Both the position numbers and the translations under genes were made by a program. Below, one piece after another: positions 18,168 through 27,713 of a DNA stretch of 52,435 nt (positions are counted from its first letter, which is position 1; each line of letters begins with the position of its first letter). The notes beneath the pieces are model-generated. The model searched no databases and was not told the DNA's origin. It saw only the letters and a program-made list of their open reading frames with translations. The DNA is from CAZGMJ01 sp964526785 (lineage in GTDB: Bacteria > Planctomycetota > Phycisphaerae > Sedimentisphaerales > Anaerobacaceae). The stretch spans positions 1 to 52,435 of the forward strand of contig CAZGMJ010000038.1 of NCBI GenBank assembly GCA_964526785.1, in the 5' to 3' direction.

Positions 18168-18533
18168 ATGCGCAGGATTTCGCCGAAAATGTATTTCTCT
18201 ATTGTCACGCCATTCGGCGTCATCGCGCTGACCATTTTTTTCCTGCAGATGGGCCTGCACATTGCGTATGCCTACCTGGTTTCCGTGAACCTCGTGGTCT
18301 TTCTGCTGTACGGCTACGACAAACGGCAATCGGCCGCCAAATCGCTTCGAGTTCCCGAAATCTGGCTGCATCTGCCCGCTCTGTTGGCCGGCTGCGTCGG
18401 AGCATTGGCCGGCCAGTTGGTGTTTCGACACAAGACCAGGAAGCTCCGCTTCCAGATCGTCTTCTGGGCCGTCGTTGCATTGGAAATAGTCCTCGCCGTT
18501 GTAATCTACAGAGCATACTTCAGCGCGTCGTAG
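18168..18533 (+). CDS. DUF1294-family small membrane protein
   Basis: 121 aa with three to four membrane segments. NLVVFLLYGYDKRQSA, then RVPEIWLHLPALLAGCVGAL and FRHKTRKLRFQIVFW are the defining DUF1294 motifs. The function of this family is not known; elsewhere it is often fused to a cold-shock domain, which hints at a link with nucleic acids. Start choice is uncertain: a GTG at 18120 and an ATG at 18189 are also in frame; 18168 is preceded by a modest AAGG. Its stop is 3 bases before the helicase start, so the two are almost certainly one translationally coupled operon. Confidence 0.8.
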   Translation: MRRISPKMYFSIVTPFGVIALTIFFLQMGLHIAYAYLVSVNLVVFLLYGYDKRQSAAKSLRVPEIWLHLPALLAGCVGALAGQLVFRHKTRKLRFQIVFWAVVALEIVLAVVIYRAYFSAS

Positions 18534-18536
18534 TCC

Positions 18537-21245
18537 ATGAACCAATTTCCGTCGAACATCCGATTCTGCAAGCCCTGGCGGACGTACCAGAAGCGAGTCC
18601 TTTCGGAACTGGACAGGCACCTCGATGACGGCCATCTGCACATTGTCGCCGCCCCCGGTTCGGGCAAGACGGTCCTCGGCCTGGAAGTGGCCCGCCGACT
18701 AAACCGGCCGACCATCGTCTTTACGCCAACTACTGCCATACGCGATCAATGGATCGACAGGCTCGTTGCGCTTTTCTGCCCGCCGAACGAATCGCCCGAC
18801 TGGATATCCACCGACATTCGTAACCCGCGATTCTTCACGGTTTGCACCTATCAGGCCCTGCACAGCGCATTTGTCAGCTTGGATGCCTTGCGATCGGGTG
18901 AATCCAAACAGAAGGCCGGCTCCAACCCGGCACAGCGGCGCTCGAATGGCCGGGTTTTTACGCTTGCAGCGCTCAAGGAAGCGGGCATCGCCACCATCGT
19001 TTTCGACGAAGCACATCACCTGCGTAATGAATGGTGGAACTGCCTGACGGATGTCAAGGCCGGACTCGATAATCCTGCCATTGTCGCTTTGACGGCTACC
19101 CCGCCTTACGACGTATCCGCCGACCAGTGGCAGCGATATCGCGAGCTATGCGGCCCAATAGATGCAATCATCAGTGTCCCGGAACTCGTCGGCACAGGCG
19201 ATCTTTGCCCCCATCAGGATTGTGTACACATCTCCACACCGCTGAATTCGGAAAAGTCTCAGATTGCTGCGTTTCGAGGGCAGGTCAGCGGGTTCCTGGA
19301 TACGCTCGTTGAGGATCAGGCTTTCGTCGATGCACTGGAGAACCACCCGTGCGTCCTCCAGCCCAAAGAGCATGAGGAACAGATTCTCTCCGACCCCGAT
19401 TTCTATCTGAGTGTGGCTTTCTTTCTGAATCTGGTGAGAAGCAGACCGCCGAAAGGCCTGCTGCGCGTCCTGCGGTTTCCCGCCCGCAAGTGTCCCGGCC
19501 TGGAAACAGACTGGCTGGAAATGCTGTTGAGCGGCTGCCTGCATTGGCATCGCGACGAATTCGGCCGATCAGCAACGCACCTGGACCAGATCGCCCGCAG
19601 TCTCAAACGCATCGGTGCCCTCGAGCGAAAGACCGTCAGCCTCCGCAGCACGTCCGCCATCGCCAAAATGGTAAGGACCAGTGCGTCGAAACTACGGAGC
19701 ATCGGCAATATTCTGAGCCTCGAAGCCGAATCGCTGGCCGACCGCTTGCGTATGGTGATCCTGACAGACTATATCCGTGCCGAAGACATGCCCGCCAATG
19801 CCGAGGACGAGCAACCGCTGACCCGCATCGGAGTTGTGCCCATCTTCGAGTACATACGCCGGATGGACATCGGTGCGGCCCGTCCGGGAATTCTCACGGG
19901 AAAAATGGTCGTCATTCCGCAGGATGCGCACGCTGCGTTCGAAGACGTGGTCGCCGAATTGCGGATTGGCACGCGAAAGATCAACTACAAACCCCTGGCT
20001 CACGATCCGCGGTTTTCCATCGTCACTCTGTCCGGCGACGATTCACAGAAGCTCACCCAGGCAATTACGAGACTTTTCGCCAAAGGCGGCCTCAACGTTC
20101 TGGTCGGTACCGCCTCGCTTCTCGGCGAAGGCTGGGATGCCCCCTCGGTCAACTCGCTTGTGCTCGCCAGCTACGTCGGTTCATTCATGCTGTCCAATCA
20201 GATGAGGGGCAGAGCCATTCGGTCTCAACCGGACGACTCCGAAAAGACGGCGAACATCTGGCATCTGTTGTGCGTCGAGCCGAATGAGGACCAGCCGGGC
20301 GAAGATATGGATCTGCTCGCCAGACGATTCAGAGCGTTTGTTGGGATTTCGTTTGCCACCGGCTCCATCGCCAGCGGACTGGACAGGCTGCAACTGGGCC
20401 GACCTCCGTTCAGCCCGGAAGATATCGAGCGCGCGAATGAAACGACGGTCCGCCGCGCTCGCGACCGCAGGGGACTGGCGAATCTGTGGCGGTCGATCCT
20501 GGCGCAGAAGCGTGCGGGTCGACTCGTCGAAGAAGTCGTATTTCCGGCCGCCGCACTACCGCGAAAAGTCGTCGGCCTGCGCCTGCTGACCGCCGTCCTC
20601 AGGCAGGTGCTCATCTGGGCGGTATTTCTCGCTGCATGGCTGGGTATGCGTACGGCTTCGACACCTGAGCCGCTTCTGATCGAAACTGTGCTCTGGATCG
20701 TTATGGCCGCCTGCATTATTGCCTCCGCTGCCTTGCTCGCAAATCTGCTCAAAACCCTCTGGCTGGCTTTCGGGCATCGCTCAGCGAAATCCAGCGCAAA
20801 ACGGCTCGGCAAGCTCGTCGTCAAGACGCTGGCGCAGACAGACGCACTCGATTCGCGACCGTCGAAACTGAAGGTGGCTGCCCGGAACGACACCCTCGGT
20901 GCCGTGCGCTGTTCGCTGCGCAACGGCACGACGCGCGAAAGATCGCTCTTTCTCGATGCGATGCGCGAAGTCCTCGGCCCCATTGAATACCCCCGATATG
21001 TCATGCGCGATCGCTCGCGACTTCGAAGGCTGCTTCTGGGCGACTGCTTCATTGTCCCGCAAGCACTCGCGAAGAACAAGACCTCCGCCGAGCAATACTG
21101 CAAGTTCTGGAGCCGCCGTATCGCCCCTGCAACTCTGGTCTACACCCGCACGGACCAGGGCCGCAAAACGCTGCTTGAGTGCAAGGCCCGCGCCAGAGCA
21201 AGAGAGTCATCCGGGCGTGCCGACCGCCGTGTTATCTGGCGCTGA
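18537..21245 (+). CDS. superfamily 2 DEAH-type helicase with two C-terminal transmembrane helices
   Basis: 902 aa. Motifs of an SF2 helicase are complete: Q-type RTYQKRVL, Walker A APGSGKT (39-45), DEAHH (157-161), TATP (186-189), GEGWDAPSVN in the second RecA lobe and QMRGRAIR (about 554-561). Between lobes is a long helical insert (about 230-460). After the helicase part come two strongly hydrophobic helices at about 687-704 and 714-738, then a basic soluble domain of about 160 residues (GPIEYPRYVMRDRSRLRRLL, ATLVYTRTDQGRK) that I do not recognise. The layout predicts an inner-membrane-tethered ATPase acting on nucleic acid. It directly follows the DUF1294 membrane protein. No nuclease or methylase motif is visible, so a standard restriction enzyme is unlikely. 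Confidence 0.85.
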   Translation: MNQFPSNIRFCKPWRTYQKRVLSELDRHLDDGHLHIVAAPGSGKTVLGLEVARRLNRPTIVFTPTTAIRDQWIDRLVALFCPPNESPDWISTDIRNPRFFTVCTYQALHSAFVSLDALRSGESKQKAGSNPAQRRSNGRVFTLAALKEAGIATIVFDEAHHLRNEWWNCLTDVKAGLDNPAIVALTATPPYDVSADQWQRYRELCGPIDAIISVPELVGTGDLCPHQDCVHISTPLNSEKSQIAAFRGQVSGFLDTLVEDQAFVDALENHPCVLQPKEHEEQILSDPDFYLSVAFFLNLVRSRPPKGLLRVLRFPARKCPGLETDWLEMLLSGCLHWHRDEFGRSATHLDQIARSLKRIGALERKTVSLRSTSAIAKMVRTSASKLRSIGNILSLEAESLADRLRMVILTDYIRAEDMPANAEDEQPLTRIGVVPIFEYIRRMDIGAARPGILTGKMVVIPQDAHAAFEDVVAELRIGTRKINYKPLAHDPRFSIVTLSGDDSQKLTQAITRLFAKGGLNVLVGTASLLGEGWDAPSVNSLVLASYVGSFMLSNQMRGRAIRSQPDDSEKTANIWHLLCVEPNEDQPGEDMDLLARRFRAFVGISFATGSIASGLDRLQLGRPPFSPEDIERANETTVRRARDRRGLANLWRSILAQKRAGRLVEEVVFPAAALPRKVVGLRLLTAVLRQVLIWAVFLAAWLGMRTASTPEPLLIETVLWIVMAACIIASAALLANLLKTLWLAFGHRSAKSSAKRLGKLVVKTLAQTDALDSRPSKLKVAARNDTLGAVRCSLRNGTTRERSLFLDAMREVLGPIEYPRYVMRDRSRLRRLLLGDCFIVPQALAKNKTSAEQYCKFWSRRIAPATLVYTRTDQGRKTLLECKARARARESSGRADRRVIWR

Positions 21246-21340
21246 ATGCGTCGTTCGATTCTGCCTATCCTGTCGCCCAGCCGCCCACGTTTCATCGAAG
21301 AGCCCTCCGGACGCAACGCTGCCATGGTGCGCCAAGTAGA

Positions 21341-21386
21341 GAGGCCTGCCACAAAAGACGCAAAAGGTCTCACAGAGGCAGGCCTC
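21341..21386. terminator. inverted repeat between convergent genes, possible bidirectional terminator
   Basis: GAGGCCTGCC at 21341-21350 pairs perfectly with GGCAGGCCTC at 21377-21386 around a 26-base loop. It sits between the stop of the helicase gene and the stop of the convergent DUF1080 gene. No long T-run follows on either strand, so intrinsic termination is uncertain. Confidence 0.4.
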
Positions 21387-21423
21387 GATTCCTTCACATC
21401 GGACAATCCTGTCCGCATCGATC

Positions 21424-24400
21424 CTATTGCAGATGTACCTTCAATTCGTGGATCGACCAGTACCAGCTATCGGATGAACCGGTCTGTACGATCTTGATAA
21501 ACCGCGTTCGCACCGGTTCCTCGAACGTAATCTCAGTCAGCGGCTTGGCTTGCTTGCTTGTTACGATCGGCTTGCCCCAACTGCCGCCGTCGAAAGAAAC
21601 GTACACTTCATACCCGCGAGGATAATCATTGGCCGAGTTCCTCGTATCGAGCGTCAGCCCTTTAACCGTGCTTTCAACGCCCAGATCCAGCACGAACCAG
21701 TCGCCCGGCTTCATCGGCCGCCCGGTATCCCATCGTGTGCCGGGATCGCCATCAAGGGCGTTCTTTGCATTACCGCTGTTTTGTGACGCATCCACCTGCA
21801 GACTCCGATTGACCAGAGCCTCCTTGATCCTGGTGGCCGCCAGTTCGGCTTCGTTTCGCAGGCTCGCATCGGCTTTGGCCGCTTGAGCCATCGCCAGACC
21901 CGCCTGGCACGGATATTTCGCCAGCGCCGAAAATACCGCCTTCTTTTCCTCCGGCCGCTGCGCTGCCTCCATGGCCTTGCCCAGAAGCTCGACCGTCTCC
22001 GCCGCGCCCCGATTGGCCGGCACGCCGAGCAGCCGAATGTAGCCGCGAAGTGCGAGAATCTGTTCGATCCTGTCTCGGGCCGTGCGCGCGACCTTCAAAA
22101 GGTCCTCCAGCGGCTCGGGGCTGGGCCAGTCCGCCAGGGCTCGAATGGCTGCCTTGCGAACATCTCCATTCTGATTGTCCAGTTGATCCGCAGCCGCCTG
22201 CAACGCCCTGGCATCTCCCACGTCAGACAATAAGGCCAGTAGGTGGGGCTTGGCATCGTTGTTCGCTTTTCTCAGACCCGCTGTGACAGCCGAACCGTCA
22301 GGGTTCTCCAACCGTGTCAGTATTGTGGAGACGGCCCGCTCAATTGTGCCGCGGTCCGAAGCATTGCCCGGATTCAGCAGCATGGAAACCATTACCGCAA
22401 TCTCTTTCTGGCCTCCCAACGCGCCCAGCGCTTTGTATGCCGCCTGTCGAACCGAACGGTTTTCATCCTTGGAGATGACGAAGATCGTGGGAATTGCCTC
22501 GGTCTCGCTTCTGTCTATGATTGCTTCAATCGCTGTGATCCGAACCTCCGCCGGCGCGTCACTCCGCGCAACCTTCACGAGGGCCGAGCCAACGTCCGGA
22601 CCTGACATGCGTGTAAGGCTCTCCTTGGCGGCTTTTGCGACAGCTCCGGAACCGGCCGCGGTCTTCGCAAGCAGCTCGACATTCGAACCGTCGCCAATAG
22701 CGGCCAGTGCGCTGACTGCCGCAAGCTGCACGGCCTCCGACTTACTGCGCACGGCCTCCGCTGCATACGCAGCGGCCGCCCCGTCCCCACGAGCTTCCAG
22801 TGCGCCCAGCAGAACGACCTGCCCGTCGGCGTTGAGCGCGTCAAGTTGTCTGGCCAATGCCTCCGTGATCTCAGAGCCGGGCATTTCTGTCATGAATCTG
22901 CCCGCCGCTCGCTGCAGGTCGACGTCCTTGTCCTTGAGCAGCCCCAGCACATGCGGAACCGCCTTGCCCTTTTCCGTTTCGACCAGACCTTTGTACGCAG
23001 CGATGCGTATCCACGTGCTCTTGGCCGGAGAGGTCATCCCGCGATATATCTCGGCGGCTTGCCTGGCATGTCCCTCGTCCGCCATTGCATCGGCACACAT
23101 CAGCAGTGCGTTGTCAACGGCCCCTGCAAGCTTGTCCCGGACATTCGCCTTGGAGAGAGCCGATGCCGCCTCGGTGCCCCCGATTCTTCCCAGCGCGTTG
23201 ATTGCCGTACGCGCGGTGTCCCGGTCTGTACCGCGGATCAACTCGGCGATTGCCCCGACGGCTTTGCGATCTTTGCGCTGTGCTATCGAACCGACAACAC
23301 CGATGCGTAATGCGCCGTCCAGTTCGTCGATAGCCCTTCGCAGCGCGTCTCCCGCCTCCGGGGCCGCCATATACTGCAGGGCGAATCGTGCTATGTGCGA
23401 TAATTCCTCATCGGCCAGCATTTCCGCCAGAGCCGGCACCGACTGCGCCGATCCGACTCGTCTGAGCATTCTGCACACGAATTGCTTGCCGGCGTACGTC
23501 GTTTCCTCAGCCCGCATCGCCGCCAGCAGTCTGCTCTCCACTTGCGGGAAACAAGAGACCGGAAGATCGCGAATCTCTTCTTCTATCGCCGCCAGTTCCT
23601 TGCGCGACTTGCCGAAATCGTATTGCGTAATGGCCTCATAATTGCCTGCAACGACCGGTCGCAGGCTGACCTGGTCCGCCGTCGGAAAATCTTCGGGAAC
23701 GCCTGCCTGCGTGACCCGTCCCGTGGCAGCCCATTCGGTGCCGCGCTGATATGTCGTAATAAAGCCGACGCACCGCATCTGCTCGGGCCCGTGCCCCAGA
23801 ACTGTGTGGAAAACGCGGCCTTTGCCGTAGTGGATCGTAAACAACGCCGGTTCGTGTTCGCCGGTGCCTCTCTTGTCGGGATCTGCATAAGCTGTTGCCA
23901 GAATGTGCATGTTTTCGGCCGGACCCCGCAGCTTGCTGTACAACTCGTCGCTTGCATGCATCCATTTCTCGGGCAGCCCCGCCATGATCGGATGATGTCG
24001 ATCTCTGGTTACGAGCTGGAATGCATGCTGCGGTCCGTGCGTACCGCCCCGGCCGGGCGAGTCATCCAGCACCATCTTGCCGTCGCGATAACGCACCATC
24101 GGGCCCGATTTCTCATCGCGGCCGCCCCAGCCGCCAACACCGATCATCTCGTTCCATTCCTTCCATTTCGGGAACGCGTTATCCGCCGCGTGGAAGATCA
24201 CCAGTCCGCCGCCGTTGTCCATGTACTCCACCAGTGCATCCTGCGTCGCCTGCGGCCATTCATCGCCGGTGTAATTGCAGACCACCGCATCATATTTGGC
24301 AAAATCAGGCCGAAAGTCATCCATCGGCTGTCCCTTGGCCGGTGATGTCGCCACATCCACAATGAACAGCCCTGTTTCCTTCAACAGGCTCCTGAGAACC

Positions 24401-25125
24401 GGCGTCGTTGCCTCCCAGTTGTGGTTGTTCTGGCCGTCCACGATCAGAGCCTTGAGCGGCCGCTGTCCGCCGGCACGGCTTAAATCCTGTATGCGGATGT
24501 TACGCCACTTGATCTGTTTGCCGGCGTCCTTCGAGCTGTGCACCTGCAGCGCAATGAACCCCGTCGACGTCATGTCATCCTTCAGGTCCGCCGCCGGCAC
24601 GCCGTTCACCCATGTGCGAATCCTGTCACCCACCGCCATAATGCGATAGTGATTCCACTGGTTCTGCTTGAAAGCCTTTTGCGCCGCCGGCTTATCCTTC
24701 AGATTGTACAGCCACCCGCGCCGAGCCTCGTCGTAAATCCCGCCGCTCCACGCACGAGCCGATGTGTCGATCTCGACCTGGTAGCCGTGTACGCGGTAGT
24801 TCTTGTAATGCTCGTAACTGTTGCTGCGGATTTGAATGCCTGAATTCATCCCGGGCTCGACCAGAAACTCCAGTTCGAGTACGAAATCGGTGTAATTCTT
24901 CTCCGTTCGCAGGAAACTGTTTGGTGTACCCAGGACCGTCGTTCCGACGATGGCCCCATCCTCTACGGCGTATTTCGCCTTGCCGTTATGCTCGGCCAGT
25001 ACCCAGCCGTCCAGCGTCTCGCCGTCAAAAAGACTCTCCCAGCCGGCCTCGGCTGCAACGGAATTGCCTGCGTTTGACAACATCGCCAGACCGCACATCA
25101 TGAATAGCAGCGATATGTTCTTCAT
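21424..25125 (-). CDS. exported DUF1080 - ThuA-like - HEAT-repeat - discoidin fusion protein
   Basis: 1233 aa with a Sec signal peptide. Domains in order: DUF1080/3-keto-glycoside hydrolase type lectin-like fold at about 28-215 (WESLFDGETLDGW, NSGIQIRSNSYEHYKNYRVH, WNHYRIMAVGDRIRTWVNGV); ThuA-like glutamine-amidotransferase fold at about 222-480 (KALIVDGQNNHNWEATTPVL, YDAVVCNYTGDEWP, GGGLVIFHAADNAFPKW, HGRGGTHGPQH-type region, YGKGRVFHTVLGHG); a long HEAT-like helical array at about 520-1045; and a C-terminal F5/8 type C (discoidin) domain at about 1090-1233 with SVKGLTLDTR-like strands. The two enzymatic modules are associated with 3-keto-sugar breakdown. AAGGAG precedes the ATG, and the gene follows the Gfo/Idh/MocA gene by 31 bases. 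Confidence 0.85.
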   Translation of the reverse strand: MKNISLLFMMCGLAMLSNAGNSVAAEAGWESLFDGETLDGWVLAEHNGKAKYAVEDGAIVGTTVLGTPNSFLRTEKNYTDFVLELEFLVEPGMNSGIQIRSNSYEHYKNYRVHGYQVEIDTSARAWSGGIYDEARRGWLYNLKDKPAAQKAFKQNQWNHYRIMAVGDRIRTWVNGVPAADLKDDMTSTGFIALQVHSSKDAGKQIKWRNIRIQDLSRAGGQRPLKALIVDGQNNHNWEATTPVLRSLLKETGLFIVDVATSPAKGQPMDDFRPDFAKYDAVVCNYTGDEWPQATQDALVEYMDNGGGLVIFHAADNAFPKWKEWNEMIGVGGWGGRDEKSGPMVRYRDGKMVLDDSPGRGGTHGPQHAFQLVTRDRHHPIMAGLPEKWMHASDELYSKLRGPAENMHILATAYADPDKRGTGEHEPALFTIHYGKGRVFHTVLGHGPEQMRCVGFITTYQRGTEWAATGRVTQAGVPEDFPTADQVSLRPVVAGNYEAITQYDFGKSRKELAAIEEEIRDLPVSCFPQVESRLLAAMRAEETTYAGKQFVCRMLRRVGSAQSVPALAEMLADEELSHIARFALQYMAAPEAGDALRRAIDELDGALRIGVVGSIAQRKDRKAVGAIAELIRGTDRDTARTAINALGRIGGTEAASALSKANVRDKLAGAVDNALLMCADAMADEGHARQAAEIYRGMTSPAKSTWIRIAAYKGLVETEKGKAVPHVLGLLKDKDVDLQRAAGRFMTEMPGSEITEALARQLDALNADGQVVLLGALEARGDGAAAAYAAEAVRSKSEAVQLAAVSALAAIGDGSNVELLAKTAAGSGAVAKAAKESLTRMSGPDVGSALVKVARSDAPAEVRITAIEAIIDRSETEAIPTIFVISKDENRSVRQAAYKALGALGGQKEIAVMVSMLLNPGNASDRGTIERAVSTILTRLENPDGSAVTAGLRKANNDAKPHLLALLSDVGDARALQAAADQLDNQNGDVRKAAIRALADWPSPEPLEDLLKVARTARDRIEQILALRGYIRLLGVPANRGAAETVELLGKAMEAAQRPEEKKAVFSALAKYPCQAGLAMAQAAKADASLRNEAELAATRIKEALVNRSLQVDASQNSGNAKNALDGDPGTRWDTGRPMKPGDWFVLDLGVESTVKGLTLDTRNSANDYPRGYEVYVSFDGGSWGKPIVTSKQAKPLTEITFEEPVRTRFIKIVQTGSSDSWYWSIHELKVHLQ

Positions 25126-25156
25126 TATTCTGCTCCTTGTATTCAGATAAAGCGTC

Positions 25157-26443
25157 TTACAGAACCCAGGGTTCGCGATACGACCGGCCCAACAACGCGC
25201 TGGCCTCCGGATCGCCGATGATCTCTTCCTTTTCCGGATCCCACTTGATCTTGCGTCCGGTCAGCATCGCAATCTCCCCGAGAAGCCCGACGCTGATCGA
25301 CCGGAAGCCCACCTCCGCCGGACAAATCGTCTCTTTACGGCTCTTGACGCAGTCCAGGAAGTTCTGCTTGTGGTCTCGGCTCTCATACAGATGAATCTCA
25401 TTCGGCCCGATCTCTTCGCGCAGAATCTTTTCGTCTGACGTATTCAAACCGCCGCGATTGACGTGAATCCAACCCTTCTCGCCGTACCACTTCGCACCCT
25501 GTGTAAGCTGCTGATTATTGGCCACCGTCATCGTAATCCCGTCGGCATACTTGCATGTGAACCGGTACTTCGTAGGCACGTTGTAAATGCCGTCCTCCGG
25601 ATACTCGCCCTCGCCCTCGATTTCCGTCGGTCCCGTTCGGTCCCAGCCCATGCCCCAGTGCGCGATATCGATGTGATGACCCGCCCAGTCCGTAAGCTGG
25701 CCGCCGGAATAGTCCATAATCCATCGCCAGTTCCAGTGCACGATTCCCCGGTAGGGCACGTATGGTGCGGGTCCGAGCCAGAAGTCCCAGTCCAGCCCCG
25801 CAGGAGGTTCCTGCACCGGCTTGACATCCGTCGCGCCGCCTGTCGGCAGCCCCACTTCGATCTTCTGAATCTTGCCGATCTTTCCGTTGCGCACCAGTTC
25901 GGCCGCCCGCCGGAACTTATAGTCGGACCGCTGCTGGCTTCCCGTCTGCCAGATGCGACCGTATCGCTCGACCTCAGTGACCATGGCCCGCCCCTCGATA
26001 ATCGATCGCGAGAACGGCTTCTGTCCGTGCATATCGAGGCCCGCCCGGGCCGCTTCAATAACCGGTATCGCATGCCAATGGTCCGGCAGCGCCAGCATCA
26101 CCGCATCCAGATCGCCCCGCCCGATCAGTTCGCGGAAATCCAGATAAGCCGTGCAGTCTTTATTGCCGTACCTCTGATCGCACAGGCCCTTGGCCCGGTC
26201 GCGGTGCGTCTTGTCTACGTCGCACACCGCCACCATCTGTACCTCCGACTTGCCCAGGAACCCGCGCATATCCCCGGTTCCCTGCGAACCCACGCCGATC
26301 GCCCCCATCACAATGCGATTGCTGGGCGCTTCGGCGCCGAATACCGACGACGGCACCACGGCCGGAAACGCCGCAATCGCGCCCGCCGTCGCAGCCGTCT
26401 GCCGCAGAAAACCTCTTCTGTCCATCGTTCTTTTCACTTTCAT
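25157..26443 (-). CDS. Tat-exported Gfo/Idh/MocA-family oxidoreductase
   Basis: 428 aa. MDRRGFLRQTAATAGAIAAF is a twin-arginine signal (RR at 9-10), meaning export with bound NAD(P). The Rossmann nucleotide site is VMGAIGVGSQGTGDM; LDAVMLALPDHWHAIPVIEA and HGQKPFS follow, where the canonical EKP lysine motif appears as QKP, which is usual for exported planctomycete members. The C-terminal domain contains DWAGHHIDIAHWGMGWDRTG and FLDCVKSRKETICPAEVG. These enzymes oxidise or reduce sugar C-3 positions in glycoside breakdown. Upstream of the DUF1080/ThuA fusion in an operon, which matches a 3-keto-glycoside pathway. AGGAGA precedes the start. Confidence 0.9.
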   Translation of the reverse strand: MKVKRTMDRRGFLRQTAATAGAIAAFPAVVPSSVFGAEAPSNRIVMGAIGVGSQGTGDMRGFLGKSEVQMVAVCDVDKTHRDRAKGLCDQRYGNKDCTAYLDFRELIGRGDLDAVMLALPDHWHAIPVIEAARAGLDMHGQKPFSRSIIEGRAMVTEVERYGRIWQTGSQQRSDYKFRRAAELVRNGKIGKIQKIEVGLPTGGATDVKPVQEPPAGLDWDFWLGPAPYVPYRGIVHWNWRWIMDYSGGQLTDWAGHHIDIAHWGMGWDRTGPTEIEGEGEYPEDGIYNVPTKYRFTCKYADGITMTVANNQQLTQGAKWYGEKGWIHVNRGGLNTSDEKILREEIGPNEIHLYESRDHKQNFLDCVKSRKETICPAEVGFRSISVGLLGEIAMLTGRKIKWDPEKEEIIGDPEASALLGRSYREPWVL

Positions 26444-26678
26444 TGCAGTCTCCTAAGAGTGCCCGACTCGTCCAAACAAAGAACAAGCCCCTTTGATTGC
26501 TTATGTGCCCTGATTACAAAGACGTGTCCACGAGGCGAAATAACACATCCACGCCCCGCCCGCGCCAAACCACATATCCTAACAACCTGCCCCCATTATG
26601 CAATACCGTCTCCCGCACTGCGCATCGATCCGGCGGCCTGGTCGGAGCATTCTCAATGCCGTTGGCCGCAACGAACCC
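26444..26678. other. divergent intergenic region, nothing recognised besides promoters
   Basis: First part of the 304-base gap between the Gfo/Idh/MocA and SASA genes. It must hold the promoter of the minus-strand operon, but I could not place one with confidence. No gene or repeat seen. Confidence 0.35.
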
Positions 26679-26707
26679 TTGATGAATCGTGATTCGTCCG
26701 ACATAAT
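26679..26707 (+). promoter_or_regulatory. candidate promoter of the SASA-domain gene
   Basis: TTGATG, 17 bases, CATAAT, about 40 bases before the ATG at 26748. Confidence 0.5.
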
Positions 26708-26747
26708 GAGTTGCAGAGCTTTACATCTTTAGCAAAAGGAGCAGTTC

Positions 26748-27713
26748 ATGATACCGACAGCCAAGACATCAAAAGTGACGTTGATTGCTGCAGTCATCGT
26801 TTGCATCTTCGCACACACCGCCTTCGCCGACCAGCCCGGAAAAAGCCCTTTGAAGGTCTTTATCCTCGCGGGCCAGTCAAACATGCAGGGCGCAGGCATT
26901 ATCGAGGCGAACCCTAACCGCAACGGCGGCAAAGGCAGCCTCGAGTATCTCGTCAAAGAGCCCGCCACCGCTCCCCGATTCAAACACCTCGTCGATGCCG
27001 ACGGCGACTGGGTCGTGCGCGACGATGTTTGGATTTGGTACTTCGACCGAAAGGGTGGCCTGACCGTTGGCTATGGTGCGCGTGAGGATCGCATCGGTCC
27101 CGAACTCCAGTTCGGCCACGTAGTCGGAGACTGGCTGGACAATCAGGTGCTGCTCATCAAGATCGCGTGGGGAGGTAAGTCGCTTGCGAAGGATTTTCGA
27201 CCTCCCAGCTCCGGCGGCGAACTCGGCCCCTTTTATACCCTGCTTATCGAGCACACCAAAGACGTACTAACCAACCTCGAAGAGTACTTCCCCGACTACG
27301 ACGGCCAGGGCTGGGAACTGGCCGGGATCGGCTGGCACCAGGGCTGGAACGACCGCGTCAACCAGGCCGCTAACGACGAGTACGAAAAGAACCTCGCCAA
27401 CTTCATCCGCGACATCCGCAAAGACCTTAGCGCCAAAGAACTGCCCTTCGTCATCGCCGAGACCGGCATGCACGGGCCGGATGAGACCCACCCGCGCGCA
27501 CTGTCACTGATGGCCGCCCAGGCCGCCGTAGCCAAATACGATGAGTTCAAGGACAACGTGGCCTTCGTCAAAACCCAATCCTTCTACCGCCCGAAAGAAG
27601 AATCCCCCTCAGGCCAGGGATACCACTGGAACAGCAACGCCGAAACGTACTTCCTGATCGGCGACGCCATGGGCAGGGCCATGAAGAAGCTCTGCGAGCA
27701 ACCCAGTCAGTGA
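26748..27713 (+). CDS. exported SASA-domain carbohydrate esterase (sialate O-acetylesterase-like)
   Basis: 321 aa. A Sec signal peptide ends near ADQPG (about 27-31). VFILAGQSNMQGAG places the nucleophilic serine at residue 44 in the GQSNM block of the SASA/CE6 family; WLDNQVLLIKIAWGGKSLA, GIGWHQGWNDRVNQAANDEY and the C-terminal GYHWNSNAETYFLIGDAMG with the catalytic histidine complete the SGNH-type set. It should remove acetyl groups from xylan or similar glycans outside the cytoplasm. AAAGGAG precedes the ATG. It is transcribed away from the Gfo/Idh/MocA operon and fits the same carbohydrate-use block. Confidence 0.88.
   Translation: MIPTAKTSKVTLIAAVIVCIFAHTAFADQPGKSPLKVFILAGQSNMQGAGIIEANPNRNGGKGSLEYLVKEPATAPRFKHLVDADGDWVVRDDVWIWYFDRKGGLTVGYGAREDRIGPELQFGHVVGDWLDNQVLLIKIAWGGKSLAKDFRPPSSGGELGPFYTLLIEHTKDVLTNLEEYFPDYDGQGWELAGIGWHQGWNDRVNQAANDEYEKNLANFIRDIRKDLSAKELPFVIAETGMHGPDETHPRALSLMAAQAAVAKYDEFKDNVAFVKTQSFYRPKEESPSGQGYHWNSNAETYFLIGDAMGRAMKKLCEQPSQ

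Noticed and set aside
18537..21245. Type I or III restriction subunit
   Set aside because: The helicase motifs fit, but there is no nuclease motif, no methylase or specificity gene nearby, and the membrane helices do not belong to restriction subunits.
22250..23641. 463-codon plus-strand frame inside the DUF1080/ThuA fusion gene
   Set aside because: Ala/Ser-rich mirror of the HEAT-repeat region; no ribosome binding site and no domain.
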